Positions 34,848-43,781 of a stretch of 64,000 nt of DNA are shown piece after piece (the first letter of the stretch is position 1; the number at the start of each line of letters is the position of its first letter). Source of the DNA: Massilia antarctica (GTDB lineage: Bacteria; Pseudomonadota; Gammaproteobacteria; Burkholderiales; Burkholderiaceae_D); assembly GCF_015689335.1 (NCBI RefSeq), contig NZ_CP065053.1, forward strand, positions 4,774,001-4,838,000, read 5' to 3'. Under the pieces are notes generated by a model. That model was not told the origin of the DNA. It was given only the letters and a program-made list of their open reading frames with translations, and searched no databases. Position numbers and translations under genes: made by a program.

Positions 34848-37832
34848 TCAACGCGGCCGGCTTTCTCCCATCGACGCTACTGCAGCGATCAGTTCGCTCG
34901 GCTCGACCGGCTTGGCGATATGCGCCATGAATCCCGCTTCCAGGGCGCGCAGGCGGTCTTCGGAACGGGCAAACGCGGTCAGCGCCAGGGCCGGCACCTC
35001 GCCGCCGCCGGCGCGGCCGAGCGCGCGCACCTGCGCCAGCAGCTCGAAACCGTCCATGTCCGGCATGCCCAGGTCGCTCACCAGCACATCCGGCGGCGCC
35101 ACCCGGAACTCGGCCAGGGCATCGGCCGCGCTGGCCGCAGTGCGCACCTTGGCGTTGCAATCGGATAATATTCGCCGGATCAGATCGCGCGCGTCGGGTT
35201 CGTCGTCCACTACCAGCACGTCCAGCTGCGACAGGTCGCGCAGCAGGATGTCGGGCGTGAGCGGGGCCATCTGCAGGGAGGGGGCTGGTGTGGCGCGCGC
35301 GGCCGGGCTCTGGCGGTTGGCCGCCGGCAGCTCGATCGTGAAGGTGGCGCCATGGCCTTCGCCGGGACTGTCGGCGCGCACCGTGCCGCCATGCTGCTCG
35401 ATCAGGTGCTTGACGATCGACAAGCCCAACCCCAGGCCGCCGTGCTTGCGCGTGGTCGAGGCGTCGCCTTGGCGGAAGCGCTCGAACACGTGGGCCATGA
35501 ATTCGGGCTTGATGCCGATCCCGGTATCGTTGACGGCGATCTCGACATGGCCGGGGCCGCCGCGCAGGGCGATGCAGACCATGCCGTCGCGCGCGGTGAA
35601 CTTGATGGCGTTCGACAGCAAGTTCCAGATCACCTGCTGCAGGCGGGCCGGGTCGCCGGCGATCATGCCCACGCCGGGGGCGTAGAACTTCTCGAGGCGG
35701 ATATTCTTGGCGTCGGCGGCCGGGCGCACCGTTTCGATGGCGGCATCGATGAAGCCGGCCGGCGCGACGGTCTGCATGTCGAGCAGCACCTTGCCGGACG
35801 TGATGCGGCTCATGTCGAGCAAGTCTTCGATCAGCTGGGCCTGGGCGCGTGCGTTGCGTTCGATGGTTTGCAGGCCGCGCTGCAGGTCGGCCTGGTCGCG
35901 GCTGCCGCGCCGCAGCACTTGGGCCCAGCCCAGAATGGCCGACAGCGGGGTGCGCAATTCGTGCGACAGGGTGGCCAGGAATTCATCCTTCATCTGGCTG
36001 GTGCGTTCGGCTTCGGCGCGCGCCGAGCGTTCGCTTTCGAGCAATACCTTGCGTTCCTCGGCCGCGTGCTGGGCCGCTTCGTACAGGCGCGTGTTGTCGA
36101 TCGCCACGGCGGCCTGGGCCGCGATACCGCCCACGATGCGCTCGGTGCGCTCACTGAAGATGGCGGTTTCCGGATGGCTGAAAAACAGGCTGCCCAGCAC
36201 TTCTCCCGAGCGCGCGATGACCGGCACGGCGAGATAGCTGCGCACCCCGATCTGGTCGGCGCCCATGCCCTGCTGCGCCTGCAGCGGGGTGTAGCGCGGA
36301 TCGGTGCCGATATCGTCCGAGCGCAGCACGCTTTCGCCGCGCAGATTCGGTCCGAACAGGGCGCTGGCGTGCAGCTCGCCATCGGTCTCGAACTCGGGCG
36401 GCGCGACCCCGGCCACGGTGTGCAGGGTGAATAGGTCGCCATCGCCATCCTTGCCGTGGTAAAAGAAGGCGCCGAAGCGGGCGCCGCTGATGCCGGTGGC
36501 GGCATCGGTCACGGTTTGCAGCAGCGAGCGCAGGTCGCGCTGGGAGGCGAGGGCGCTGCCGGTGCTGTTGAGCAGTTCGAGCACGTTCGATTCGTCGCGC
36601 AAGGCTTGCTGCACCCGCTTGACCTGGTCGACGTCGGTATTCGTGCCGAACCAGCGCACCACGTGGCCGAGGCGGTCGCGCACCGCGTTCACCCGCGTGA
36701 GGAACCAGCGGAACTGGCCGTCGGCGCCGCGGATCGGGAATTCCATTTCGAACGGATTGCCGGTGCGGATCGATTCGTGCCAGCGCTGCAGCATTTGCGG
36801 CAGCACGTCGGGGTCGTGCGTCGATTGCCATCCCCAGCCGACCATCTGGTCGGGGGTGGTGCCCGTGTATTCGTACCAGCGCTTGTTGAACCAGACGATG
36901 GCGCCGTCGGCCTGGGCCATCCAGGCCAGCTGGGGAATCGAATTGGCCAGCGCGCGCAGCACTTCCTCGCTCTCGCGCAGGGTGTCCTCGGCGCTTTTGC
37001 GGGTGCTGATATCCTGTACCACGCCGGTCATGCCGAGCACGACGCCGTCGCGGTCGTAATCGGCGCGGCCGACCACGCCGATCCAGCACTGCTCGCCGTC
37101 GGGCCGCTCGACCCGGCATTCGATGTTCAGATCGGTGTGCTGGGCGAAGGCTTGCAAGAATTCGGTGCGCGCCATTTCCTTGTCGCCGTCGTGCAAGCGT
37201 TCGCGCAGGCTGGCCCAGGGCAGCGGGGTCTCCGGCGGCAAGCCGAAGATGTCGGCGGCGCGCGCGCCCAGGGTGACCCGGTCGGCACCGGCGTCCCAGC
37301 GCCAGTCGCCCAGCCGTCCGGCCGACAGTGCCACCTGGAGGCGGCTGCTGCCGTCGAGCAAGGCTTGTTCGTCGGCCTTGCGCTTGCTGATATCCTGGAA
37401 GTAGACGGTCAGGCCATCGTCGGACGGGTAGGCGCGCAAGTCGAACCAGCTGCCCAGGCTGGCGTAGAAAAATTCGAAGCTGACCGTTTCCTGCGAATCC
37501 ATGGCGCGCCGGTACTGCGCTTCCATGGCGCTGTTGCGCAGTTCGGGAAATTCATCCCAGATGATGCGGCCGAGCAGGGCCTCGCGCGTCTTGCCCTGGG
37601 CCGACAGCAATTGCAGCGCGCGCGCATTGATGTAGGTGATGCGCCAGCTGCGGTCGACCGCGCAAAAGCCGTCGGTCAGGCTTTCGAGCATGTTTTCCAT
37701 GCGCGTGTTGGCCTGGCGCAGGGCGTCCTTGGTTTCCATCAGTTCCTGCTGGGCGCGCTGGCGCGCCGCCAGAACGCTGTTGGCGTTGCGCAGGGCTACT
37801 GCGCGCACCAGTTCGGTTTCTTCGTCGTTCAC
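34848..37832 (-). CDS. multi-PAS/GAF hybrid sensor histidine kinase
   Basis: About 994 residues from the GTG at 37832, chosen because family-like sequence (NDEETELVRAVALRNANS) starts there and the longer frame upstream is low-complexity arginine-rich. Domains in order: coiled coil, PAS (MENMLESLTDGFCAVDRSWRI), PAS (VALSAGRLGDWRWDAGADR), PAS/PAC (ALANSIPQLAWMAQADGAIVW), GAF (about 450-600), HisKA with DEFLATLSHELRTPLSAILGW, HATPase with NLLSNAIKFTARDG and GLGLGLSIVKHLIEQHGG, and a C-terminal receiver (VLVVDDEPDARDLI, acceptor in LVSDLGMPDMDG). No membrane helix. The GTG overlaps the stop of a short upstream frame (GTGA). Confidence 0.9.
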   Translation of the reverse strand: MNDEETELVRAVALRNANSVLAARQRAQQELMETKDALRQANTRMENMLESLTDGFCAVDRSWRITYINARALQLLSAQGKTREALLGRIIWDEFPELRNSAMEAQYRRAMDSQETVSFEFFYASLGSWFDLRAYPSDDGLTVYFQDISKRKADEQALLDGSSRLQVALSAGRLGDWRWDAGADRVTLGARAADIFGLPPETPLPWASLRERLHDGDKEMARTEFLQAFAQHTDLNIECRVERPDGEQCWIGVVGRADYDRDGVVLGMTGVVQDISTRKSAEDTLRESEEVLRALANSIPQLAWMAQADGAIVWFNKRWYEYTGTTPDQMVGWGWQSTHDPDVLPQMLQRWHESIRTGNPFEMEFPIRGADGQFRWFLTRVNAVRDRLGHVVRWFGTNTDVDQVKRVQQALRDESNVLELLNSTGSALASQRDLRSLLQTVTDAATGISGARFGAFFYHGKDGDGDLFTLHTVAGVAPPEFETDGELHASALFGPNLRGESVLRSDDIGTDPRYTPLQAQQGMGADQIGVRSYLAVPVIARSGEVLGSLFFSHPETAIFSERTERIVGGIAAQAAVAIDNTRLYEAAQHAAEERKVLLESERSARAEAERTSQMKDEFLATLSHELRTPLSAILGWAQVLRRGSRDQADLQRGLQTIERNARAQAQLIEDLLDMSRITSGKVLLDMQTVAPAGFIDAAIETVRPAADAKNIRLEKFYAPGVGMIAGDPARLQQVIWNLLSNAIKFTARDGMVCIALRGGPGHVEIAVNDTGIGIKPEFMAHVFERFRQGDASTTRKHGGLGLGLSIVKHLIEQHGGTVRADSPGEGHGATFTIELPAANRQSPAARATPAPSLQMAPLTPDILLRDLSQLDVLVVDDEPDARDLIRRILSDCNAKVRTAASAADALAEFRVAPPDVLVSDLGMPDMDGFELLAQVRALGRAGGGEVPALALTAFARSEDRLRALEAGFMAHIAKPVEPSELIAAVASMGESRPR

Positions 37833-37963
37833 GCACGCTCCCGCAAAATGGCGCTGGCCAGCGCGGTGCCGGGCACGCGCGCGCCGAGCGTGCCACTGTC
37901 GACCGCGGCGATCAGCTCTGGCGGGCGCGGTATGCTTCCGATCGGCTCGGTGGGAATCATCAT
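37829..37963 (-). pseudogene. short frame resembling the N-terminus of MetE-like methionine synthase II
   Basis: A 44-residue frame MMIPTEPIGSIPRPPELIAAVDSG... ending ILRERA. The opening IPTEPIGSIPRP is the characteristic start of cobalamin-independent methionine synthase-family proteins (about 350-380 residues), but all catalytic parts are missing. Its stop overlaps the GTG of the downstream kinase, so it may now act as a translated leader. Truncated relic is my first reading. Confidence 0.5.
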
Positions 37964-38072
37964 CTGGATGTCGGCAATCGTGAAGGAATGGGCGAAGACT
38001 GGCCCGCAACATCTGCGGCGCGATGACGATTTTAGCCGACCGGCGTCGCATCGAACCACACGCTTGAAACGA

Positions 38073-38900
38073 TCATACTCCGCTCTGGAGCCGCCGGGAC
38101 ACGCTGGCGAGCGCCGCTTGCAGATGTTCGAGTTCATACGGCTTTTGCAGCGACTGGTGGGCGAACTCCACATGGCGCAGCAGGGCGTCGCCGTAGCCGG
38201 ACGCGAAGATGACGTTCAGGCCGCTTTGCAGGCGCAGCGCTTCGCGCGCCATGTCGACGCCGGACATGCCGGGCAGGCTGACGTCGGAAAACAGCACCTG
38301 GTAGCTGTTGCGCGTGATCAGCGCCAGCGCACTTTCGGCGTCGCCCACGCCTTCGGCCTCGTGGCCGAAGGCGCGCAGCATTTCGACCACAAGGTACTGC
38401 GAATCGAGATTGTCTTCCACTACCAGAATGCGCAGGCCGCCGGAGGGTAGCGCCGGCGCGGCCAGGGGCGCGCTGGCGGTCAGTGCGCACAGCACGCCGC
38501 CGACCGCGTCGCCGTCGCGCACCGGGGTGAAGAACAGGTCGAAATCGGCGCTTTCCAGGCCGCTGTCGCGCAGGAAGCTCAGGTGCTGGCGCGCGAGCTG
38601 GACATTGTCGCCGCCGAGCGCGCGCTCGAGCGCGGCGGCGCTGGCCGCCAGCGGGGCCGGCCAGACCGAGGGCACCCGGCCGCCCGGGGCGCGCGGATGG
38701 CGCGGACCGGCCAGGTCGGCGTAGGCATTGTTGAACACCACGATGCGGCGCGGACCCCACAGCAGCAGCATCGGCAGCGGGGTATTGAGGACGATGTCGA
38801 CGCACAGGCGCAGGGCGGGCGGCCAGGCGCGCGGGTCGCCCAGGTCGGTGCTGCTCCAGTCGGTGCTGGCGACCGCGGCGGCGTTACCAGTGTCGTGCAT
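38073..38900 (-). CDS. PAS-like receiver-domain protein (response regulator)
   Basis: A 275-residue protein. The N-terminal half (TDWSSTDLGDPRAWPPALRLCVDIVLNTPLPMLLLWGPRRIVVFNNAYADL) is the PAS-type opening common in hybrid kinases. No HisKA or ATPase domain follows. The C-terminal receiver starts LRILVVEDNLDSQYLVVEML and has its acceptor aspartate in LFSDVSLPGMSG and a lysine in QSLQKPYELEHL. So it looks like a kinase that lost its catalytic core, or a dedicated phospho-relay partner for the large hybrid kinase next to it. Confidence 0.85.
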   Translation of the reverse strand: MHDTGNAAAVASTDWSSTDLGDPRAWPPALRLCVDIVLNTPLPMLLLWGPRRIVVFNNAYADLAGPRHPRAPGGRVPSVWPAPLAASAAALERALGGDNVQLARQHLSFLRDSGLESADFDLFFTPVRDGDAVGGVLCALTASAPLAAPALPSGGLRILVVEDNLDSQYLVVEMLRAFGHEAEGVGDAESALALITRNSYQVLFSDVSLPGMSGVDMAREALRLQSGLNVIFASGYGDALLRHVEFAHQSLQKPYELEHLQAALASVSRRLQSGV

Positions 38901-39339
38901 GAGAAACCTGTTTCATGAAAATGGGATGATATGAAGTTGTAGAAACGAAAATATGAGTGAATCGTACACCAAACGGGCAAGAGCCGGCCGCTCGCGGCGA
39001 GTTGCGCGACGCGCGCACGCCCTTTTTGTCATGACGCGGGCGCGTGGAGGGAGCTACCGCCCATGCGTCGCTGGATGCTTGGCCGGCCATGCATGAAGAG
39101 CCGGGCTGTTGTTTTTAAAGATTTTGTCTGGCAATGGCGCGCGCTTGCCCGCAGCGTGGTGCCGGGATGTCTGCCCGGGCGTATCGATCTATAAGAAAAT
39201 GCTCAAACGCAAGTGATATGCGCCAGGAACGGGGGGGTGTGCAGGCAGTAGAAGATCGTCAACTTGGCCGCCGGCGAGAATCGCGCGCTTGCCCGCCATG
39301 CCCGGGCATCCGCATGCCGTTCCAGCGGCCTGGTCCGCA
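38901..39339. other. intergenic stretch of about 440 bases
   Basis: Lies between the PAS-receiver gene (its promoter side) and the 3' end of the frameshifted beta-helix gene. The part next to the receiver gene (38901-38960) is AT-rich and probably contains its promoter. I saw no RNA gene or repeat, and the open frames here have no ribosome site. Confidence 0.5.
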
Positions 39340-40503
39340 CTAGCGGGCCTCCCAATCGCCGACCGCGGCGCTGTAGCGGAAGCGCCGGTTCTCGCCGTCG
39401 GCGACCGTCCGCGGCGTCAGCGACAGCGTCGATCGTCACGGTCGTTGCGGAATAGTCGTTGTCCGAAGCGTCCGGGGTCGGCCATGCGAATGCGGTCGTG
39501 GATGCATCCGATGTTCCCATGGTTGACATGATGTGGACCGGCGCGCGCGTATTGTCGTAGACGAAGGGAGCACGCGAGGCGACGCCCTTTTCCAGCACGA
39601 AGCAGGTACTGTCCGGATGGATCATGGAAGCGCCGAGCGTTCCCCCGATCACGTTGCACTGGCCCTTCAGGATGCTTTCGTGACCGGGCGCCGCGCCTTC
39701 GCTGTAGCAGGCAAGGAAAGTCGACGAGTTGGTCTCCCCTTCGGTGTGATACTCGGAGCCGTAGTGCGCATCGATCTGAGGCGTCGAGGGGGGGGCGCCA
39801 GTCCCGGCGCGCCATTGCCCTCGGAGTGCACGCCGAGATAAGCGTGCATGCGGGTTTCGTCGTAGACGCCGTAGCGCCGGTTGACTGTCGCGGTGCAGTT
39901 CACGAACGTCATGACGGTCGCATCCGCGCCTTCGGAGTGGAAGCCATCGATGCCGCACTGGCTCACGGTTACGTTCGAGAACAGGCTGGCGCTGACGTTG
40001 CCATCTCCCGTCACCAGATAGCTTCCGCGATTGTGGACGCCGTGGCCAGCGAAGTTCTCGACCGTCACGTTTTCCAGCGAGTAAATCACCGTGGCATACA
40101 CGCCGTCGCCCGTGGCATCGAGTTCCTTGCACCAGATGGTGAGGTTGCGGATGGAGGTACGCTCGGCCGAATGGGGCGGCGCGCCTGGCAAGTCGAGCGG
40201 GGCGGATGATCTGATGCGCAGTCCGGTCGTGTTTTTCGGAAACACCAGCAAGGTGTCCGCGGGCGTACGGGTGCCGTACCCGGCAGGGTCGGGCTCGTTC
40301 ATCCCCGCGCCCTCGACGTGCACCGTGCCGGTGAAGACATCGGCCAGTACCTGGAAATAAAATTCGCCGCCGCCGCCGCCGCCGCCGCCGTCGCCAAGCG
40401 CCTGGTAACCCTCGGCAAAGGCGGTATCGCCGGTCACGAACGGTCCGGCCGCTTGTTGAAGACCTCCAGGTCCGAAAATCGATGTTGTATTGTAGATAGT
40501 CAT
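39340..40503 (-). pseudogene. right-handed beta-helix protein, frameshifted twice (possible phase variation)
   Basis: Starts at the ATG at 40503 (MTIYNTTSIFGPGGLQQAAGPFVTGDTAFAEG) after AAGGTG. It contains an octaglycine run from a GGC-type repeat (about 40366-40390) and beta-helix rungs (RTSIRNLTIWCKELDATGDGVYA, LENVTVENFAGHGVHNRGSY, VTVSQCGIDGFHSEGADATV). At a run of eight C on the coding strand (39788-39795) the frame must change to continue with STPQIDAHYGSEYHTEGETNSS. A second, compensating shift near 39420-39430 leads to LTPRTVADGENRRFRYSAAVGDWEAR and the stop at 39340. Predicted surface or phage-like pectate-lyase-fold protein. One extra C would repair the first shift. Confidence 0.72.
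39788..39795. repeat. homopolymer G8 (C8 on the coding strand) inside a gene
   Basis: Eight consecutive G on the plus strand at the place where the beta-helix gene changes frame. Nine C (or six) on the coding strand would keep the upstream and downstream halves in frame at this point. Confidence 0.85.
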
Positions 40504-40756
40504 GGGCTGCACCTTGAGAATATGAGGTTCGAGCGCATCCGCCCCCATGTTGCAGCTCCCGTCCTGCCCTCACGCCCGGAACCATCATGGTTGGTGGGCA
40601 GTCATGCACGTCAATCGGTATCAAACAAGGGGAGCTGATCGAATAGCTAGCTGTGCAAAGCGCCAGGGTGCGCGGCCTTGCCCGGAACCGGACAAGGAAG
40701 GCAGGGAAAATGTGTTCATGCCGGCAAGGCTTGCTCGCTCAAACTGCGGACGGGCA

Positions 40757-40785
40757 AAAAAAAAAGCCCGCTCAGGGAGCGGGCT
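40757..40785 (-). terminator. intrinsic terminator on the minus strand
   Basis: Stem AGCCCGCTC (40765-40773), loop AGG, GAGCGGGCT (40777-40785), with nine A to its left, which become a U-tract in a minus-strand transcript. Textbook Rho-independent shape. The nearest gene to its right is on the plus strand, so its transcript is unidentified. Confidence 0.8.
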
Positions 40786-40820
40786 GAATCTATTTTCTTG
40801 GAGGAGAATAGAGGAGACAG

Positions 40821-40892
40821 ATGCAGTATGCTGCGCTGCAGAAAATAAATCTAATTGATGTTTGTGATGTCAGTTATCCGTTTTATTTATAG
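40821..40892 (+). CDS. possible 23-residue leader peptide
   Basis: ATG at 40821 preceded by GAGGAGACAG, encoding MQYAALQKINLIDVCDVSYP followed by FYL and a stop, 24 bases before the next gene. The ribosome site is strong and the frame is AT-rich. There is no homology I recognise. It may be a translated leader, or the purine-rich stretch may serve another purpose. Confidence 0.3.
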   Translation: MQYAALQKINLIDVCDVSYPFYL

Positions 40893-40916
40893 CTCAACAG
40901 GCGCAAGGAGTGATTC

Positions 40917-41144
40917 ATGGCAAATATCGTCAGGCACAGGAAGGTCAACATCGTCGTACTCGAAGCGGACGAAGCCATCGGCGAGCACTGCAAGCCGGGC
41001 GATATCGCCGTGTCGCGCGCGGCCGACGGCTGGTGGACCAGTTTCATCGGCGAAGATGGGGCGGTCGACAGTTACGATATTCCCTACCCGAGCTATCTGG
41101 AAGCCTTGTGGGCGGCCAAGGCGGCGGCGGAATTCGGGGTCTGA
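40917..41144 (+). CDS. small conserved-looking hypothetical protein
   Basis: A 75-residue soluble protein starting MANIVRHRKVNIVVLEADEAIGEHC. The ATG follows AAGGAGTGATTC. It is rich in aromatic residues (DGWWTSFIGEDGAVDSYDIPYPSYLEALWAAKAAAEFGV) and has no signal or helix pair. No named family recognised. Codon use and ribosome site support it as a real gene. It is separated by 124 bases from the TonB receptor operon. Confidence 0.72.
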   Translation: MANIVRHRKVNIVVLEADEAIGEHCKPGDIAVSRAADGWWTSFIGEDGAVDSYDIPYPSYLEALWAAKAAAEFGV

Positions 41145-41268
41145 TACGGCGCGCCGGCGCCGCTTTGTTGTAGGCAAAGCGCCGCGGCCAACAATAAACC
41201 AACAATCGCAAATAGCTGTTAACGTGCGCTGCTTTGTTCATGACAGAAAATGTTCTACGATAGCAAGC

Positions 41269-43173
41269 ATGCGTAGACTGCCATTCCTGATCCATTTCAT
41301 CGCATGCGCGCTCTTGCTGCATGGCGCTGGCGCGCATGCCAATGCGGATCAGCTGTCCCTGCTCGATTTTTCGCTGGAACAACTCTCCGACATCGTGGTC
41401 AGCTCGGTGTCGCGCCAGCCGGCCCGCCTGGCCGACGCCCCGGTATCGCTGTACGTGATCGCCGGCGCCGACATCGCCCGCGCCGGCGCGCGCAGCCTGC
41501 CCGAAGCGCTGCGCCTGGCGCCCAACCTGCAGGTGGCGCGCAGCGATGGCGGCACCTACGCGATCACCGCGCGCGGCTTTGCCAGCACCATCGAGAACAA
41601 GCTGCTGGTGCTGATCGATGGGCGCAGCGTGTACTCGCCGCTGTTTTCGGGCGTGTTCTGGGATACCCAGGACGTGGTGATGGAAGATATCGCGCGCATC
41701 GAAGTCATCAGCGGGCCGGGCCCGACCATCTGGGGCGCCAACGCGGTCAACGGGGTCATCAACATCATCACCCGCAACGCCGCCAACAGCCAGGGCGTGC
41801 TGCTGGCGCTGGACGGCGGCCGGCGCGAGCGCGGCGCCACCGTGCGCCAGGGCGGCAAGCTCGATGGCGGCGGCCTGTACCGTGTGTACGCCAAGGCCGG
41901 CCAGGTCGACGACTTCGCGGACTATCCAGGTGGCGGCCTGGAGCGGCGCCAGGCCGGCTTTCGCGGCGACTGGAAAAGCGGCACGCGCAGCACCAGCGTG
42001 AGCGCCGATGTCTACCGCAGCAGCGCGCACCGGCGCGGCGGCGGCGAAACGCGCAGCAGCGGCGCCAACCTGCTGGGAAGGGCCAGCGGCACCCTGGCCG
42101 ATGGCAGCGACTGGCGGGTCCAGGCCTCGCTCGACCATAGCGAACGGGTCCAGCCCGGCACCGGCGCCCAGCGCCTCGACATCGTCGACCTCGACATGCA
42201 GCACGGCACGCGCCTGGGGGAATCGCACAGCCTAGTCTGGGGCGGCGGCTACCGCCGTGCCTGGGACCGGGTCAGCGGGGGTACCCTGCTGGCTTTTTTT
42301 CCGGCAGACAAGAATCTGAACTGGGCGAATGTGTTCGCGCAAGATAAGATACAACTGAGCAGTACATTGCGGATGAGTATCGGAGTCAAACTGGAACACA
42401 ACACCTACACCGGCACCGAAACCTTGCCCAGCGCGCGCATGGTCTGGAACGCCAGTCCGAGCAGCGTGCTGTGGGCGGCCGTCTCGCGCAATGTGCGCGC
42501 GCCGGCCCGGCTCGACCGCGATCTGTACTGGCGCGGCGCTGGCGGCGGCTACAGCATCGAGGGCGGACCGGATTTTGTCGCCGAAACGGTGCGCGTGGCC
42601 GAAATGGGATATCGCGCCCAGCCGCTGCCCAAGGTCTCGTATTCGATCACCGTGTTCGCCAGCGATTACGGCCGCTTGCGCACCCTGGAGCCGCGCGCCC
42701 CTGCGCCGGGCGCCCCTACGCCGGGTGCCCAGTTTGCGAACCTGGGCGATGCGAACACGCGCGGGCTGGAATTCTGGAGCCGCTGGCAGGCCGCGCCGCG
42801 CTGGCGCCTGGTGGCCGGCCTGGTGCTGCAGGATATCGACACCAGCCGTGCGCCCGGCAGCCGCGACCTCTCGGACGCGATCGGCATCGGCACCAACGAT
42901 CCGTCCAGCTACTGGTCGCTGCGCTCCTCGCACGAGCTGTCCGACCAATTGCAGGCCGAGCTGGCGCTGCGCCGGGTCGGCCAGCTGCCGCAACCGCTGG
43001 TGCCGGCTTACTACGAGCTCGACCTGAGGATGGCTTGGCAGCCGAATCCGAACGTGGAGGTCGCGCTCAGCGGCCAGAACCTGCTGCATCGCGCGCATGC
43101 CGAGTTCGGACCGGCCGCCACCCGGCGCCTGATCGAGCGGACCGTGTCGCTCCAGCTGAGTTCGCGGTTTTGA
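41269..43173 (+). CDS. TonB-dependent receptor
   Basis: A 634-residue outer-membrane receptor. The ATG at 41269 gives the signal peptide MRRLPFLIHFIACALLLHGAGAHA. The plug domain reads LSDIVVSSVSRQPARLADAPVSLYVIAGADIARAGARSLPEALRLAPNLQV, followed by IEVISGPGPTIWGANAVNGVINIITRNA, typical of the CirA/BtuB class. The beta barrel ends VSLQLSSRF with the terminal phenylalanine. It is followed by YfiR and a hybrid kinase in one operon, an arrangement in which the receptor is more likely a signal input than a plain transporter. Confidence 0.92.
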   Translation: MRRLPFLIHFIACALLLHGAGAHANADQLSLLDFSLEQLSDIVVSSVSRQPARLADAPVSLYVIAGADIARAGARSLPEALRLAPNLQVARSDGGTYAITARGFASTIENKLLVLIDGRSVYSPLFSGVFWDTQDVVMEDIARIEVISGPGPTIWGANAVNGVINIITRNAANSQGVLLALDGGRRERGATVRQGGKLDGGGLYRVYAKAGQVDDFADYPGGGLERRQAGFRGDWKSGTRSTSVSADVYRSSAHRRGGGETRSSGANLLGRASGTLADGSDWRVQASLDHSERVQPGTGAQRLDIVDLDMQHGTRLGESHSLVWGGGYRRAWDRVSGGTLLAFFPADKNLNWANVFAQDKIQLSSTLRMSIGVKLEHNTYTGTETLPSARMVWNASPSSVLWAAVSRNVRAPARLDRDLYWRGAGGGYSIEGGPDFVAETVRVAEMGYRAQPLPKVSYSITVFASDYGRLRTLEPRAPAPGAPTPGAQFANLGDANTRGLEFWSRWQAAPRWRLVAGLVLQDIDTSRAPGSRDLSDAIGIGTNDPSSYWSLRSSHELSDQLQAELALRRVGQLPQPLVPAYYELDLRMAWQPNPNVEVALSGQNLLHRAHAEFGPAATRRLIERTVSLQLSSRF

Positions 43174-43187
43174 AGGCGGCCCCCGCC

Positions 43188-43781
43188 ATGCCCGGCCGCG
43201 CCCCCCTCCCGCCGCGCCGCCTCCTGTTGCGCGCCATGGCGGTCGGCGTCCTGGCGGCCCTGCCGGGGCTGTCCGGGGCGCAGGCGTCGCTGCCGGCGGG
43301 CGGCGGCGCGTCGCTCGAACGCAGCATCAAGGCCGCTTTCCTGTATAAGTTCCTGGGCTACGCCGAATTTCCGGCCGCGGCCTTCGCCGACGCCGCCGCG
43401 CCGCTGGTGATCGGCGTGGCGGGCGCCGACGAGCTGGCGGCCGAGCTGGCCCGCATCGTGGCCGGGCGCATGGTGCAGGGGCGGCAGGTAGTGGTGCGCA
43501 CCTTGCGCGAGCAGGAGGCGCCGGCCGGGGTGCATCTGCTGTTCGTCGGCGGCGACGATCCGGTGCGCCTGCGCCATGCGCTGCGCGCGCTGGGCGCCGG
43601 GCCCGCCCTGGTAGTGACCGAATCGCAACAGGGGCTGCAGCAAGGCAGTGTTATTAATTTTACGATCGTCGACGAGCGCGTGCGCTTCGACGTCTCGCTC
43701 GAAGCGGCCGACCGGAACAGCGTCAAGCTCAGTTCGCGCCTGCTGACAGTGGCTTATCACGTTCACAAGGGAGCACCGTGA
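43188..43781 (+). CDS. YfiR family (DUF4154) periplasmic protein
   Basis: A 197-residue exported protein. An arginine-rich start and hydrophobic core (LLLRAMAVGVLAALPGLSGAQA) form the signal. The mature part has SIKAAFLYKFLGYAEFPAAAF near residue 47, the YfiR opening, and a terminal GSVINFTIVDERVRFDVSLEAADRNSVKLSSRLLTVA, the conserved C-terminal motif. YfiR proteins control inner-membrane signalling partners from the periplasm. It starts 14 bases after the receptor; an in-frame TTG at 43170 is an alternative start. Its stop overlaps the next gene. Confidence 0.92.
   Translation: MPGRAPLPPRRLLLRAMAVGVLAALPGLSGAQASLPAGGGASLERSIKAAFLYKFLGYAEFPAAAFADAAAPLVIGVAGADELAAELARIVAGRMVQGRQVVVRTLREQEAPAGVHLLFVGGDDPVRLRHALRALGAGPALVVTESQQGLQQGSVINFTIVDERVRFDVSLEAADRNSVKLSSRLLTVAYHVHKGAP

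Larger units (their letters stand above)
40504..40916. other. intergenic region with a terminator and a possible leader peptide
   Basis: About 413 bases. It holds the promoter side of the beta-helix gene (minus), a strong hairpin terminator at 40757-40785 oriented for the minus strand, and a short plus-strand frame at 40821-40892 with a strong ribosome site. No annotated-looking gene reads into the terminator from the right, so an unknown minus-strand transcript is implied. Confidence 0.55.

Noticed and set aside
43163..43187. TTG start for yfiR overlapping the receptor stop
   Set aside because: Possible, but it adds only six residues ahead of the signal peptide. The ATG at 43188 gives a complete signal and was kept.
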